Of a DNA stretch of 64,000 nucleotides, positions 18,981-27,646 are shown in pieces. Source of the DNA: Vibrio sp. 14G-20 (GTDB lineage: Bacteria; Pseudomonadota; Gammaproteobacteria; Enterobacterales; Vibrionaceae); contig NZ_JAPHPW010000008.1 of NCBI RefSeq assembly GCF_026241515.1, positions 62,001-126,000 of the forward strand, read 5' to 3'. The first letter of the stretch is position 1. Each line of letters begins with the position of its first letter. The position numbers and the translations under genes were made by a program. Under the pieces are notes generated by a model. That model ran no database searches. It had not been told where the DNA came from and worked only from the letters and a program-made list of their open reading frames with translations.

Positions 18981-19853
18981 ATGAGTAAGCTAAAGCAGAT
19001 GTCGATTTTCGCTCATATCGTAGAGCAGGGCTCAGTATCGGCTGCGGCTGAAAAGTTAGAGTTGTCTAAATCTGTTGTCAGTCAGCACCTCAAAATACTG
19101 GAACAAGAGCTAGGCGCTTCACTCCTCAAGCGTACAACACGAAGGCAAACTCTAACCAGTATGGGTGAGCGCTTTTATTTGAGTTGCAAAGACATCAACG
19201 TGATCGCTGAATCGGCTTGGGATATGGCAAAAGCCGAGCTAGAAGAGCCACAAGGCCGGATTCGTATCACAGCTCCGAATGCGTTAATGGACTTGTTGGT
19301 TGCGCCTGTCATTGCCGATCTGATGAAGCAATATCCGAAGCTAAAGCCAGAACTGATAAGCGACGATCAACATCTAGACTTCATGGAACACGATATTGAT
19401 CTCGCGGTACGAGTGGGCAGTTCTCGTGACAGTAACCTCAAACAGAAACGCTTGGGCGAATTTAAAGACGTGTTGTGTGGCATTGAAAGCATGCGTGAAC
19501 GCGAGCTTGATTCTATCCCTTATATTGCTAACTCGTGGCAGGGGAAACAGATCTCTCATTACTTTACCTCTCACACTGAAACAGACTTCGTTTACCAACA
19601 ACAAGCAAGCTGCACCACCAATTCTTTCCACAGCTGCCTTGCCTTGATCAAATCTGGTGTCGGTATCGGTGTGATTCCAGATTTCTACCTCTCTCAGTTA
19701 TCCAATGAAGTGGTCGACATAATGCCAAGCTTCCAACTACCGACCAACACGGTTTATGCGCTGACCCCATTCACTTCCAACACGCCTATCGCCATCCAAC
19801 TTTGTATTCAAGCATTAGAAGAGAAGCTTAAACAGGATTTCATCAAAAGCTAA
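18981..19853 (+). CDS. LysR-family transcriptional regulator
   Basis: This 290-residue regulator has an N-terminal winged helix-turn-helix (LKQMSIFAHIVEQGSVSAAAEKLELSKS read in parts, residues 3-60) and a LysR substrate-binding domain (about 90-285). The Ser-Ala-Ala-Ala recognition helix pattern places it in the LTTR family, CrgA/YafC-like branch. Its gene is divergent from the NTF2-like gene 140 bp away, the usual arrangement for a LysR regulator and its target. The inducer is unknown. Confidence 0.92.
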   Translation: MSKLKQMSIFAHIVEQGSVSAAAEKLELSKSVVSQHLKILEQELGASLLKRTTRRQTLTSMGERFYLSCKDINVIAESAWDMAKAELEEPQGRIRITAPNALMDLLVAPVIADLMKQYPKLKPELISDDQHLDFMEHDIDLAVRVGSSRDSNLKQKRLGEFKDVLCGIESMRERELDSIPYIANSWQGKQISHYFTSHTETDFVYQQQASCTTNSFHSCLALIKSGVGIGVIPDFYLSQLSNEVVDIMPSFQLPTNTVYALTPFTSNTPIAIQLCIQALEEKLKQDFIKS

Positions 19854-20128
19854 TCGTGTTGATGTTGTCGTGCTGTGTGAGAGTAACAAAAGGGGTTAAC
19901 AACGAAGCGTAAAAACTTCGAGTTATATAGACGCCTTATTAGATGATGTGTTTGGTATAAGAATGGTACATGTCACATAGTTATTTATTTGTAATATAAT
20001 AATTCATGAACGTGATGTTTGTTCAACTTGTCGTACAAATATTGTCCTATAGTGGTTTCCGTTACTTCGGTAACACCCTACAAACTATGGAATAAACAAT
20101 ATACGTGAAATATATCATGGAGACTTGT

Positions 20129-21493
20129 ATGATTTTTAACCCTTGCAACCTTAAGTTTTGCAAACCACTGTCGTGCTCAATTCTTTTGGCGATGGCTTCT
20201 TGTGGAGCGTCGGCTGAAACACTGAATATTCAATCTGCATCAGACTGGGGAGGAGCTCATAACTCTTATCCAGCATCAAATGCGATTGATGGCAGCACAG
20301 ACTGGTCATCGCGTTGGGCGGCTCAAAATGCCCCTGTTAATCTAGTGCTCGATCTAGGATCAGTACAAAATGTTCAAGACGTCGCGATAGCTTGGGGTAA
20401 AGGAGAAGAACAAACTTATAAGTTCGAGATCAGAGCATTAGCAGATGAAAGCTCAAGCAGCTGGGACAAGGTTTACTATGGATACAGCAGTGGCAGCACA
20501 TCAGGTTTTGAAACCTATGATGTAACAGATGTTCAAGCTCGCTGGATTCGTATCAAAGTATTTGAAAACAGTGCTCAAAGTGTTTGGACAAACATTACTG
20601 AAGTCGAAATCAGTGGTAATGACAGCCCTGACTACGGTCTTGATCCAAATCTACCGCCATCAGGCAACTTTGACTTACTCGATTGGTATGTCAGCATCCC
20701 TGTTGATGAAGGAGATGGTTACGCAACTTCTATTAAAGAGAACACGCTGGATGGGGGTTATGAAGATCAGTTCTTCTATACAGGCAGTGATGGCGGCTTG
20801 GTGTTCTATACACCAGTTGAAGGCGTGACCACATCGAGTGGAACTAAGTATGTGCGTACTGAACTACGAGAAATGCTGCGTCGTGGCGACACTTCTTACT
20901 CTACCTCTGGTAAAGACAACAACTGGGCATTCTCGTCGATTCCATCGAGTGAACAGGCTGACTTTGGTGGCATTGACGGTACGTTGAATGCAACGCTAGC
21001 CATCAACCATGTGACGACTACGACCTCAAACACAGAGCAAGTTGGTCGAATCGTGATCGGTCAGATCCACGCTGAGAAAAACGAACCGATTCGTCTGTAC
21101 TATCATAAATTGCCAGGTAACGACAAAGGCGCGATCTACTTTGCTCATGAAACCTCTAAATCGACTGGAGGTGATGAAACTTGGCATAACTTGTTAGGTA
21201 ACATGGTCACTTCTGACGGTGACTTGAATAACACCAGCAACCCAAGTGATGGCATTGCGTTAGATGAAACCTTCTCGTACTCCATTGTTGTCGAAGGCGA
21301 CAAGTTGATCACGACGATTAGCCAGAATGGTTCAGAGCTAGCGGCAAAAGAAGTGAATATGAGTAACAGCGGTTATGACGATGCTGATAACTACATGTAC
21401 TTTAAAGCAGGTATCTACTTACAAGATAACTCAAGTGCCGACAGTGATTATGCGCAAGTGACTTTCTACCAGTTAGATAATAATCACAACTAG
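20129..21493 (+). CDS. Secreted PL7 alginate lyase with CBM32 (F5/8 type C) module
   Basis: This 454-residue protein has a signal peptide (about 1-29, ending ASA-ET), a CBM32/discoidin module (about 31-162) and a short linker. A PL7 catalytic domain (about 178-454) carries the three family signatures: RTELR (243-247), QIH (312-314) and YFKAGIY (424-430). The QIH Gln and His and the Tyr of the last motif are the expected catalytic residues. QIH rather than QVH has been associated with activity on guluronate-containing blocks. It cleaves brown-algal alginate by beta-elimination. The ATG at 20129 has GGAG upstream; an in-frame ATG at 20117 is less likely. It is not in an operon. Confidence 0.93.
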   Translation: MIFNPCNLKFCKPLSCSILLAMASCGASAETLNIQSASDWGGAHNSYPASNAIDGSTDWSSRWAAQNAPVNLVLDLGSVQNVQDVAIAWGKGEEQTYKFEIRALADESSSSWDKVYYGYSSGSTSGFETYDVTDVQARWIRIKVFENSAQSVWTNITEVEISGNDSPDYGLDPNLPPSGNFDLLDWYVSIPVDEGDGYATSIKENTLDGGYEDQFFYTGSDGGLVFYTPVEGVTTSSGTKYVRTELREMLRRGDTSYSTSGKDNNWAFSSIPSSEQADFGGIDGTLNATLAINHVTTTTSNTEQVGRIVIGQIHAEKNEPIRLYYHKLPGNDKGAIYFAHETSKSTGGDETWHNLLGNMVTSDGDLNNTSNPSDGIALDETFSYSIVVEGDKLITTISQNGSELAAKEVNMSNSGYDDADNYMYFKAGIYLQDNSSADSDYAQVTFYQLDNNHN

Positions 21494-21689
21494 GCTTTGT
21501 TTAGCTAGTAACGAAACTTGTGAATACTTAACGTGGAGGTGGCCACTCGGTCATCTCCTTTTTATCTTTCCACCTCTCATTTCTAATATATCGCTATCTT
21601 TTCATTGTGTGCAGATTGGCAAAAAATCCAACCCTTACTTATATTTACCTAGAGTGTCTAGTTGCTTATTAACATCAAAGGGGACGTCT

Positions 21690-22937
21690 TTGCCTGAACG
21701 CTTTACCAAGTCATGTCACGAATGCGGGCTGGTTAGTCAGTTTGAAGAGTTGTCTGCGGGCAGCGAAGCGTCTTGTCCAAGATGCTCCCATACCTTGTCG
21801 AGTGTTGGGCATCACAAAGAGCAGGGTGTGATGGCTTATGCGGTCGCCAGTCTTATTACGTTGATAATGAGCCTCACTTTTCCTTACATGTCGTTCAGTG
21901 TTCAAGGAATTAGCCAACAAATTACTTTGTATCAAGCTGTCGATATGATGAATCGAATGGACAACAGCCTGATCGCCATCTTACTTTTTTTGGCCGTCAT
22001 TCTTTTACCTGCGTACTTTTTGGTTTTATCTCTCTGGTTCTATCTGCTTGTTGACCGAAATAAACATGTTCATTACGCATCCAATCGTTTTACGTTTTTG
22101 GCTTTGAAGTCATTAAGTTGGGCAAAGCCATGGTTGATGGTCGATGTGTTCTTAATTGGTGTGTTGGTGAGCTTGATTAAGATAGCGTCTTTGGCTGATG
22201 TATCCATGGGCCTGTCGTTCTGGGCGTTTTGCATTTATGCCATGCTGGTGGTAAAGACGATATCTTTGGTGGACTTTGATTGGTTATGGGATCGCTTAGT
22301 ACCAACGAAAAACTCACAAGATCAAATGGTAGGAAGCATCTTTCAAAATAAGCAGCATCTAGCCTGTCACATTTGCGGACAAGTACACAGCTACAGTGAG
22401 AGTAAACATCACTGCTCACGCTGCCACACGCACTTACATCGCTTTGAACCAATCAAAAACCTACAGATAGCGTGGGCGCTGTTGTTTACTTCGGTGGTGT
22501 TTTATATCCCCGCTAACTTGTACCCGATGATGTATACCTCGGCTTTTGGAAGTAGCGAGGGCTCAACCATCATGGAAGGGGTTATCTTACTTTGGAATAT
22601 GGGTTCATACCCTGTGGCACTTATCATTCTTATTGCGAGTGTTTTTATCCCAATGGCGAAGATGGTCGCTTTGGCTTATTTGTACTGGAATGCCAAAAGG
22701 GTGCATGGGCTCACCGAGCAAAGGGCGAATCGCTACTTAAAGCTCTACCGCGTGACTGAATTTATTGGCCGCTGGTCGATGATAGATATTTTCGTAGTCG
22801 CTATCTTGGTGGCATTGGTTCAATTGGATGGCGTGATGGCTATTTATCCAGGTCCAGCGGCTCTGTCGTTTGCGTCGGTGGTCATCTTTACGATGTTGTC
22901 GGCGATGATTTTCGACTCCCGAATTATATGGAAGTAA
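21690..22937 (+). CDS. pqiA: PqiA/LetA-family inner-membrane protein
   Basis: This 415-residue protein has two PqiA units. Each starts with a zinc-ribbon (CHECG...CPRC near the start, CHICG...CSRC near 230) followed by four transmembrane helices. LetA and PqiA work with MCE proteins to move lipids across the envelope. I place the start at the TTG at 21690, which has AAAGGGGA at the right distance and gives the length of E. coli PqiA (417). A GTG at 21609 has no ribosome binding site. First gene of a three-gene operon. Confidence 0.88.
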   Translation: MPERFTKSCHECGLVSQFEELSAGSEASCPRCSHTLSSVGHHKEQGVMAYAVASLITLIMSLTFPYMSFSVQGISQQITLYQAVDMMNRMDNSLIAILLFLAVILLPAYFLVLSLWFYLLVDRNKHVHYASNRFTFLALKSLSWAKPWLMVDVFLIGVLVSLIKIASLADVSMGLSFWAFCIYAMLVVKTISLVDFDWLWDRLVPTKNSQDQMVGSIFQNKQHLACHICGQVHSYSESKHHCSRCHTHLHRFEPIKNLQIAWALLFTSVVFYIPANLYPMMYTSAFGSSEGSTIMEGVILLWNMGSYPVALIILIASVFIPMAKMVALAYLYWNAKRVHGLTEQRANRYLKLYRVTEFIGRWSMIDIFVVAILVALVQLDGVMAIYPGPAALSFASVVIFTMLSAMIFDSRIIWK

Positions 22938-22961
22938 TCTCCCCAAAGAGGTGTGGGACAT

Positions 22962-24587
22962 ATGGAAAAGCAAAATACTTCAGATGCAAAAGTATCAAAA
23001 AAGAGCGAGCTGTCGCCAGTCTGGATAGTACCGATTATTGCGGTGTTAGTCGGGTGTTGGATGCTATTTCAATACTTCAACAATCGTGGGCCAGAGATAA
23101 CTTTAATCTTACCTGACGCCTCGGGGATTGAAGCGGGAAAAACGGCGATTAAGTCTAAGAATGTCCATGTGGGAACCATTACCGATGTCGCTTTGAGTGA
23201 AGACTATGAATACATCATAGCGAAGGCACAGATCGACAAGAAAGCATCTCGCATGATTAATGCAGACACTCAATTCTGGGTCGTTGAGCCACATGTTGGT
23301 ACCGATGGTATCAGTGGCCTAGAGACCATTTTGTCGGGCTCTTATATCGAGTTAAAACCGGGTAAGTCGAGCGAGTCTCAGTTGAAGTTTGATGTGCTCG
23401 ACACGCCACCTGTCGCGGGACCTGATACAAAAGGTATTCGTATTGTGGTGTCACATCATAAGGCGAATCAACTTAATGTCGGTGAGCCCGTGTTGCACCA
23501 TGGTTTCGTTGTAGGACGTGTGGAAAAAACGAGTTTCGATTACCAAAAGAAAGAGGGCAAATACCAACTGTTTATCTTCGCGCCTTATGACGGGCTGATC
23601 TTCGAAAAGACTCAGTTCTGGCTCTCTTCTGGCATCGATGTGCGGTTTGGCGCGAATGGTTTAGACGTCAACTTTGCATCGATCGAAAGCATCTTGACAG
23701 GTGGGGTGAGCTTTGATGTCGCGGAGAGCATTAAGCCGGGAGCACAAATCAAAGAAAACCTACACGAGTACACGCTTTATGATAACTACGATGCGGTATT
23801 ACAGGGCAAATACACCACTTCTATTGATTACGTATTGTTGTTTGAAGAGTCAGTCAGAGGTCTAAAGAAAGGCGCTCCCGTGGAGTATCGTGGTGTTCGA
23901 ATTGGTACCGTGGATACAGTGCCGTTACAGATTCGCATGGATAAAGACGGCAAAGTCTCGAATCGCATTCCTATCTTAATCAAGCTGGAGATAGAACGAG
24001 TTTCAGAAGTCTTTAAGGCTGTGAATGCTGAAAGCTTTGCCAAACGAGTCGACCTTCAAATGGGAGAAGGTTTAAGAGCGACTTTGAAGACGGGCAACTT
24101 GCTTACAGGCGCATTGTTTGTCGATATAAACTTCTATGAAGACGAAGAACCTTACGAGCCAAGAGAGTTTGATGGTTATCCTGTCTTCCCTGTTGTGGCT
24201 GGTGGCCTGACCGAGATTCAAAAGCAGATCACAGACTTCTTAACCAAAATTAATGAACTTCCGTTAGATGCCACGGTGGCTAACTTAAATGGCTCGCTTG
24301 CTTCGTTAGATAGCACCCTAAAGAGTATGGATGAACTGCTGGATAGTGAGGGCGCAAAAGCGTTACCAAAGGATCTCAGTGAAACCATGAAGCAACTTGA
24401 GACGACATTAGAGAGCTACGACGATGATTCCGACGCCTACAAGCAATTGATCAGTGCATCTGAAGAGTTAGAACATGTGTTAAAAGAGCTTCGCCCACTG
24501 ATTAAAGTGCTGAACGACAAACCGAATGCGTTGGTGTTCGGTAGCGAAGTAGAAGAAGACCCGATTCCAGTTAAGGGAGTGGAATAA
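22962..24587 (+). CDS. pqiB: PqiB-like MCE (MlaD-type) lipid-transport protein
   Basis: This 541-residue protein has one N-terminal membrane anchor (WIVPIIAVLVGCWMLFQYF), three consecutive MCE domains (about 40-385) and a C-terminal helical region with heptad character. E. coli PqiB has the same length (546) and the same three MCE domains, whereas LetB/YebT has seven. Such proteins form hexameric tubes across the periplasm for lipid traffic. The ATG at 22962 follows GAGGTG; the upstream GTG is less likely. The stop overlaps the pqiC ATG by one base. Confidence 0.92.
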   Translation: MEKQNTSDAKVSKKSELSPVWIVPIIAVLVGCWMLFQYFNNRGPEITLILPDASGIEAGKTAIKSKNVHVGTITDVALSEDYEYIIAKAQIDKKASRMINADTQFWVVEPHVGTDGISGLETILSGSYIELKPGKSSESQLKFDVLDTPPVAGPDTKGIRIVVSHHKANQLNVGEPVLHHGFVVGRVEKTSFDYQKKEGKYQLFIFAPYDGLIFEKTQFWLSSGIDVRFGANGLDVNFASIESILTGGVSFDVAESIKPGAQIKENLHEYTLYDNYDAVLQGKYTTSIDYVLLFEESVRGLKKGAPVEYRGVRIGTVDTVPLQIRMDKDGKVSNRIPILIKLEIERVSEVFKAVNAESFAKRVDLQMGEGLRATLKTGNLLTGALFVDINFYEDEEPYEPREFDGYPVFPVVAGGLTEIQKQITDFLTKINELPLDATVANLNGSLASLDSTLKSMDELLDSEGAKALPKDLSETMKQLETTLESYDDDSDAYKQLISASEELEHVLKELRPLIKVLNDKPNALVFGSEVEEDPIPVKGVE

Positions 24588-25090
24588 TGAGAAAGCTATT
24601 TATATCACTTATCGCGCTCCTCGGGCTTTTAGGGTGTTCAACGCCTACTGATGGTACTAACGCCTACCTCTTGCCGGAAAGTACGCTAGATAAACCGATC
24701 TTTAAGGTTAAAACGAGAGTGGAGCTACCAGACTATCTCGACACAATAGGGATTGCGTATCGCAAGTCTGAAAATGAATTGGTGTCTGCGCGTAAACACG
24801 TTTGGGCTGAGAACCTTGAAGGGCTGCTTGAAGAGCGGGTCAATACTTCTGATAGTTCAGGAGAGCCCGAAAGAGAGTTGACGATAACCTTTGAGCAGTT
24901 CAATGGTTCTTATACCGGAAACGCAGAAGTGAAAGGAACTTGGGTATTGAGCGACCAAGATACAGTACTTGCACGTGCCGACTTCGAATCTAAAGTACCC
25001 TTGAAAGAAGCAGGTTATGAAGCGCTTGTTGAAGCCCTAGGTGAAGGGTTAGATGAGGTGTTATCTGAGATACAGACGCAATTGCCTTAA
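24587..25090 (+). CDS. pqiC: PqiC-like outer-membrane lipoprotein
   Basis: This 167-residue lipoprotein has a lipobox LLGC (Cys17) and an ABC-type transport auxiliary domain (YmbA/PqiC, formerly DUF330), with a YLLPES start and YLDTIGIAYRKSENEL. PqiC anchors the PqiB tube at the outer membrane. It starts on the last base of the pqiB stop codon (TAATG), so the two are translationally coupled. Confidence 0.9.
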   Translation: MRKLFISLIALLGLLGCSTPTDGTNAYLLPESTLDKPIFKVKTRVELPDYLDTIGIAYRKSENELVSARKHVWAENLEGLLEERVNTSDSSGEPERELTITFEQFNGSYTGNAEVKGTWVLSDQDTVLARADFESKVPLKEAGYEALVEALGEGLDEVLSEIQTQLP

Positions 25091-25210
25091 AGCTAATTCT
25101 TAGGGCTGTTTTCAATTTGGTAAATCTCGGTTTTCCTCATTTGTTTGGTTGTTGATGGCTAAAGTAACTCTATCGAAAGAAAAACGAATGATGAAATACA
25201 GAGGTGACGT

Positions 25211-25446
25211 ATGAACAAGTTAATCGCACTAGGCTTATGGCTTTTTCCATGAATACTGCGTTGGCGGCAGACGGCAATTATACAGGTACAATCGACATGA
25301 ACCTAACTGTGCCAAATAAGACTAATGTAGAACGTGTTGAATCAGAACCTGTATTACAAGGTCGCAATGAAGCATCTTCTGGTGGTTTGAAATTCCAAAT
25401 TGATATACAAGATCAAGCGATTGAGTTGACTGGTCGTCGAGATTAA
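25211..25446 (+). pseudogene. Small secreted protein gene broken by a frameshift in the signal-peptide region
   Basis: An ATG at 25211 with GAGGTGACGT upstream encodes MNKLIALGLWLFP and stops at TGA. One frame over, the reading continues as MAFSMNTALAADGNYTGTI and runs to a TAA at 25446. Restoring one base near 25235 would join them into a normal signal peptide (MNKLIALGL then MAFSMNTALAA) and a mature protein of about 60 residues, rich in Asn, Thr and Glu. It is either a decayed gene or a sequencing or indel error. The mature part (KFQIDIQDQAIELTGRRD) matches no family I know. Confidence 0.7.
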
Positions 25447-25473
25447 TCAAGAGCGTTAAACTTAATTGTTGAA

Positions 25474-25515
25474 GAGTCCGAGTTGAGCATATTGAAATGC
25501 TCAACTCGGACTTTT
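25474..25515 (+). terminator. Rho-independent terminator after the frameshifted small gene
   Basis: A 15-bp perfect stem (GTCCGAGTTGAGCAT / ATGCTCAACTCGGAC) with a 6-nt loop and then TTTT. It may also end the pqiABC transcript. Confidence 0.85.
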
Positions 25516-25639
25516 AAGTTTAAATTCTTGTCCTAAAATAAAAGGTGAGATGCACATCTAAACTTTTATTAAACTCAAAATGACAAAACTTTATTTGGTC
25601 GCAGGTTCTTCTATAATAATCGTTCCAAGTTGAGTTTTG

Positions 25640-26068
25640 TCACTCAGATGGCAAATTCTGTTTCAACTCTAAAAGCATTCGGTAAGCACTTTCGCCAGAC
25701 ATTTCATATGGGTTAAATTGGTCTGACGTTGAAAACTGTAAGTTCAACAGATCGGTTAAATTGGACTGCGGAATGTCTCCCATCGACCAATCTCCAAATT
25801 CTCTACTATCAATCTCTTTAAAATAAAGTATTGCGACGTGATTGTGTCTCTCGTCGTTAAGAATATGATTGTACGTGTGGTTAACGGCCTCTCTAGACCC
25901 TTCAATACACTGAAGAAAGTACTTTTGATTATGGCTGAGAAGCCCCGTTAAATGGCTTTGCCGATTATGATCTCGCGAGATAGCGAGTATCTCCTCCAAT
26001 GCTTTGGAATCACAACATTCGGAAAGCGTACTGACATAAATTAACCGAGTTAGGAACATAGGCATCAT
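25640..26068 (-). CDS. BLUF-domain blue-light sensor protein
   Basis: This 142-residue protein is a stand-alone BLUF domain. Family landmarks are LIYVSTLSE with the key Tyr, the SRDHNRQSHLTGLL block with the flavin-contacting Asn, FLQCIEG with the key Gln, RHNHVAILYFKEI and FGDWSMG with the semi-conserved Trp. BLUF proteins bind FAD and change hydrogen bonding under blue light. No output domain is fused, so it must act through a partner. Three Met codons lie at the start; the first, at 26068, is used. No chromophore-linked enzyme is adjacent. Confidence 0.9.
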   Translation of the reverse strand: MMPMFLTRLIYVSTLSECCDSKALEEILAISRDHNRQSHLTGLLSHNQKYFLQCIEGSREAVNHTYNHILNDERHNHVAILYFKEIDSREFGDWSMGDIPQSNLTDLLNLQFSTSDQFNPYEMSGESAYRMLLELKQNLPSE

Positions 26069-26190
26069 TTCGAATTTTTGTTCAAAGGGTATTAATAAAT
26101 ATAAGCCAAGCTCATGGAATTGCGAGTTATTGATTTAATTGTCACTCGGTGGCTTTTGAAAAGAAGAGGATGGGGATGAAGTAGAAAATG

Positions 26191-26252
26191 GCAGGTCGCA
26201 AGATACGCTAAAATGACTCGAATGTTGGCCATTCATTATTTTAGCGACCTGC
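26191..26252. other. Bulged long hairpin downstream of the 63-residue ORF
   Basis: A right arm of 15 bases (ATTTTAGCGACCTGC, 26238-26252) pairs with GCAGGTCGC (26191-26199) and GCTAAAAT (26207-26214) across a 7-nt bulge. On the minus strand it follows the gene ending at 26264 and is trailed by CATTTTC, so it may be a weak terminator. Confidence 0.5.
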
Positions 26253-26263
26253 TTGTGAGCTCG

Positions 26264-26455
26264 TTAGTTGTTTAGAATTGAAATCGATTCAACGTTTGAA
26301 GACGCATCAAAACGAACATTGACCAACACACTCTCTCGTTCGAAAGTCACATCATCAAAGTCAGTAGCCGCGATCTTGAATCCATTTCTTGCGAATAAAC
26401 TCGTCACTGTTGTTCGTTGTTTCTGTTCCATAGCGCATGTCAGTAGTTCATTCAT
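26264..26455 (-). CDS. Small hypothetical protein (63 aa)
   Basis: The ATG at 26455 has a strong GGAGGTCACG upstream, which supports translation. The protein begins MNELLTCAMEQKQRTTVTSLFARNGF and ends in alternating hydrophobic residues (ESVLVNVRFDASSNVESISI) that look like beta strands. I do not recognise a family. It is on the same strand as the BLUF gene but separated by a hairpin. Confidence 0.55.
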   Translation of the reverse strand: MNELLTCAMEQKQRTTVTSLFARNGFKIAATDFDDVTFERESVLVNVRFDASSNVESISILNN

Positions 26456-26984
26456 CGTGACCTCCATTAGGTGTAACCGTGTGCATAATGTAAGCGTACA
26501 GTCTCTTTGTTATGAGATCAATTGCTCAATCGATAAGCTATGTTGATATGTTCAATTGAATGATTTTGGTATTCAAAAAATCAATGCTCAAGAGGGAGGG
26601 TGGTTGTTCTGATTATGGAAGATGGAGCGTTATGTGACCGTGGTTCAGCATTCCTAGAGCGTGAGATTCATTGCAAAAATCTCTTTGAAATAAGTAGTTA
26701 CAAAGCAGGGTGAACCATGCCCGCCGTTTAGTATGTTCGGTCGATTATCGGAATCACTATCGGCCTATATCTAACTTAACCAAAGTACACCGATTTATGA
26801 TGAGTAGATTCCTTAATAAGCCTTCTTTCTATTGAAATTTAACATGTAAAATAGTGTTGTTATAAGTGTTATTAATTGCATAAGCTTGATTTTAATATTA
26901 GTTTGATTTATAAAATAAGCACTCGTTCATTAACTTCATGATTATATTAGTTTTTACTAACCTTTAATAACATGGAGAAAGGCG
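26456..26984. other. Gene-free region before the 141-residue membrane protein
   Basis: About 530 bp with only very short ORFs lacking ribosome binding sites. It is AT-rich near the right end (26,820-26,960), consistent with a promoter for the next gene. No repeat or RNA was recognised. Confidence 0.5.
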
Positions 26985-27410
26985 ATGAAAAAGAATCAAA
27001 CACGCAACAGGTTAGCGAATTTAGTGCGACTTCGTAGGTCATACAAAGCATCAGATTTTCTGGTGAGCTCTAACGAACTCCGAGTTAAGAAAGATGTGTA
27101 CAGCTTACGTAAAATCAAACAGTTAGAAATTCGTCAATTGGGTCTTAAAGAAAACGCAATCAATATTGTTTCGTTGGCTTTAGTTCTCTCGGCTGCGACT
27201 TGGGCATTTGTTCCTCAGTTCGGTTTACCGATGCTTGCACTGACCTTTATCTTGGCGTTTGTTACATGGCGAAGATATGAGTTGCGTGCAGAGTTTAAAG
27301 GAGCCGATGAAACTGGCGACCATTGGGTTTCCGTGGCACGCGGTTGTACTCGCGAAGAGTTCAAAGTGTTGAAAAACGTTGAATTGGCTTTGCGCGATCA
27401 GGTGTCTTAA
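26985..27410 (+). CDS. Hypothetical inner-membrane protein (141 aa)
   Basis: The ATG follows GGAGAAAGGCG. The first 60 residues are basic (MKKNQTRNRLANLVRLRRSYK) and predicted beta-rich (VYSLRKIKQLEIRQLGLKEN). Two hydrophobic helices follow (about 58-100), then a soluble tail. The layout resembles small membrane proteins with a PH-like or DUF6232-like fold, but I cannot assign a family. Its terminator follows directly, so it is a single-gene unit. Confidence 0.6.
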   Translation: MKKNQTRNRLANLVRLRRSYKASDFLVSSNELRVKKDVYSLRKIKQLEIRQLGLKENAINIVSLALVLSAATWAFVPQFGLPMLALTFILAFVTWRRYELRAEFKGADETGDHWVSVARGCTREEFKVLKNVELALRDQVS

Positions 27411-27481
27411 TACTTTAGATTTCTTCGTATTTGGGCCTTGTTAATGCCAGGGTCTTATAACCGTTAAGCTCCCATAATCAA

Positions 27482-27513
27482 TAAAGCTCGTCATTGCATG
27501 GCGAGCTTTTTGT
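27482..27513 (+). terminator. Rho-independent terminator
   Basis: AAAGCTCG(T)C pairs with G(G)CGAGCTTT, followed by TTGTTTT, 72 nt after the membrane-protein gene. Confidence 0.75.
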
Positions 27514-27646
27514 TTTCTGAAAAACACAGATAGTGTAGGTTACTTTGAGAGGCCAATGCTTATATGTGTAATGGTGATTGATATGAATCTTAAGTCACGG
27601 CATTTGTGATGCTCTTTGTGGTTTTGAATATAGGGAGAGGGTGGAA

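Noticed and set aside
19960..20020. CRP site upstream of the alginate lyase (TGTCACA near 19,975)
   Set aside because: Only one half-site is present; the partner half does not match.
21609..21689. GTG at 21609 as start of the PqiA-like gene
   Set aside because: There is no ribosome binding site there; the TTG at 21690 has AAAGGGGA and gives the family length. It stays possible but second.
26615..26713. A 32-codon ORF starting MEDGALCDRG in the gap before the membrane protein
   Set aside because: No ribosome binding site and no sign of conservation in base composition; likely chance.
27483..27640. sRNA after the 141-residue protein gene
   Set aside because: The only structure is an ordinary terminator for that gene; nothing else supports a separate RNA.
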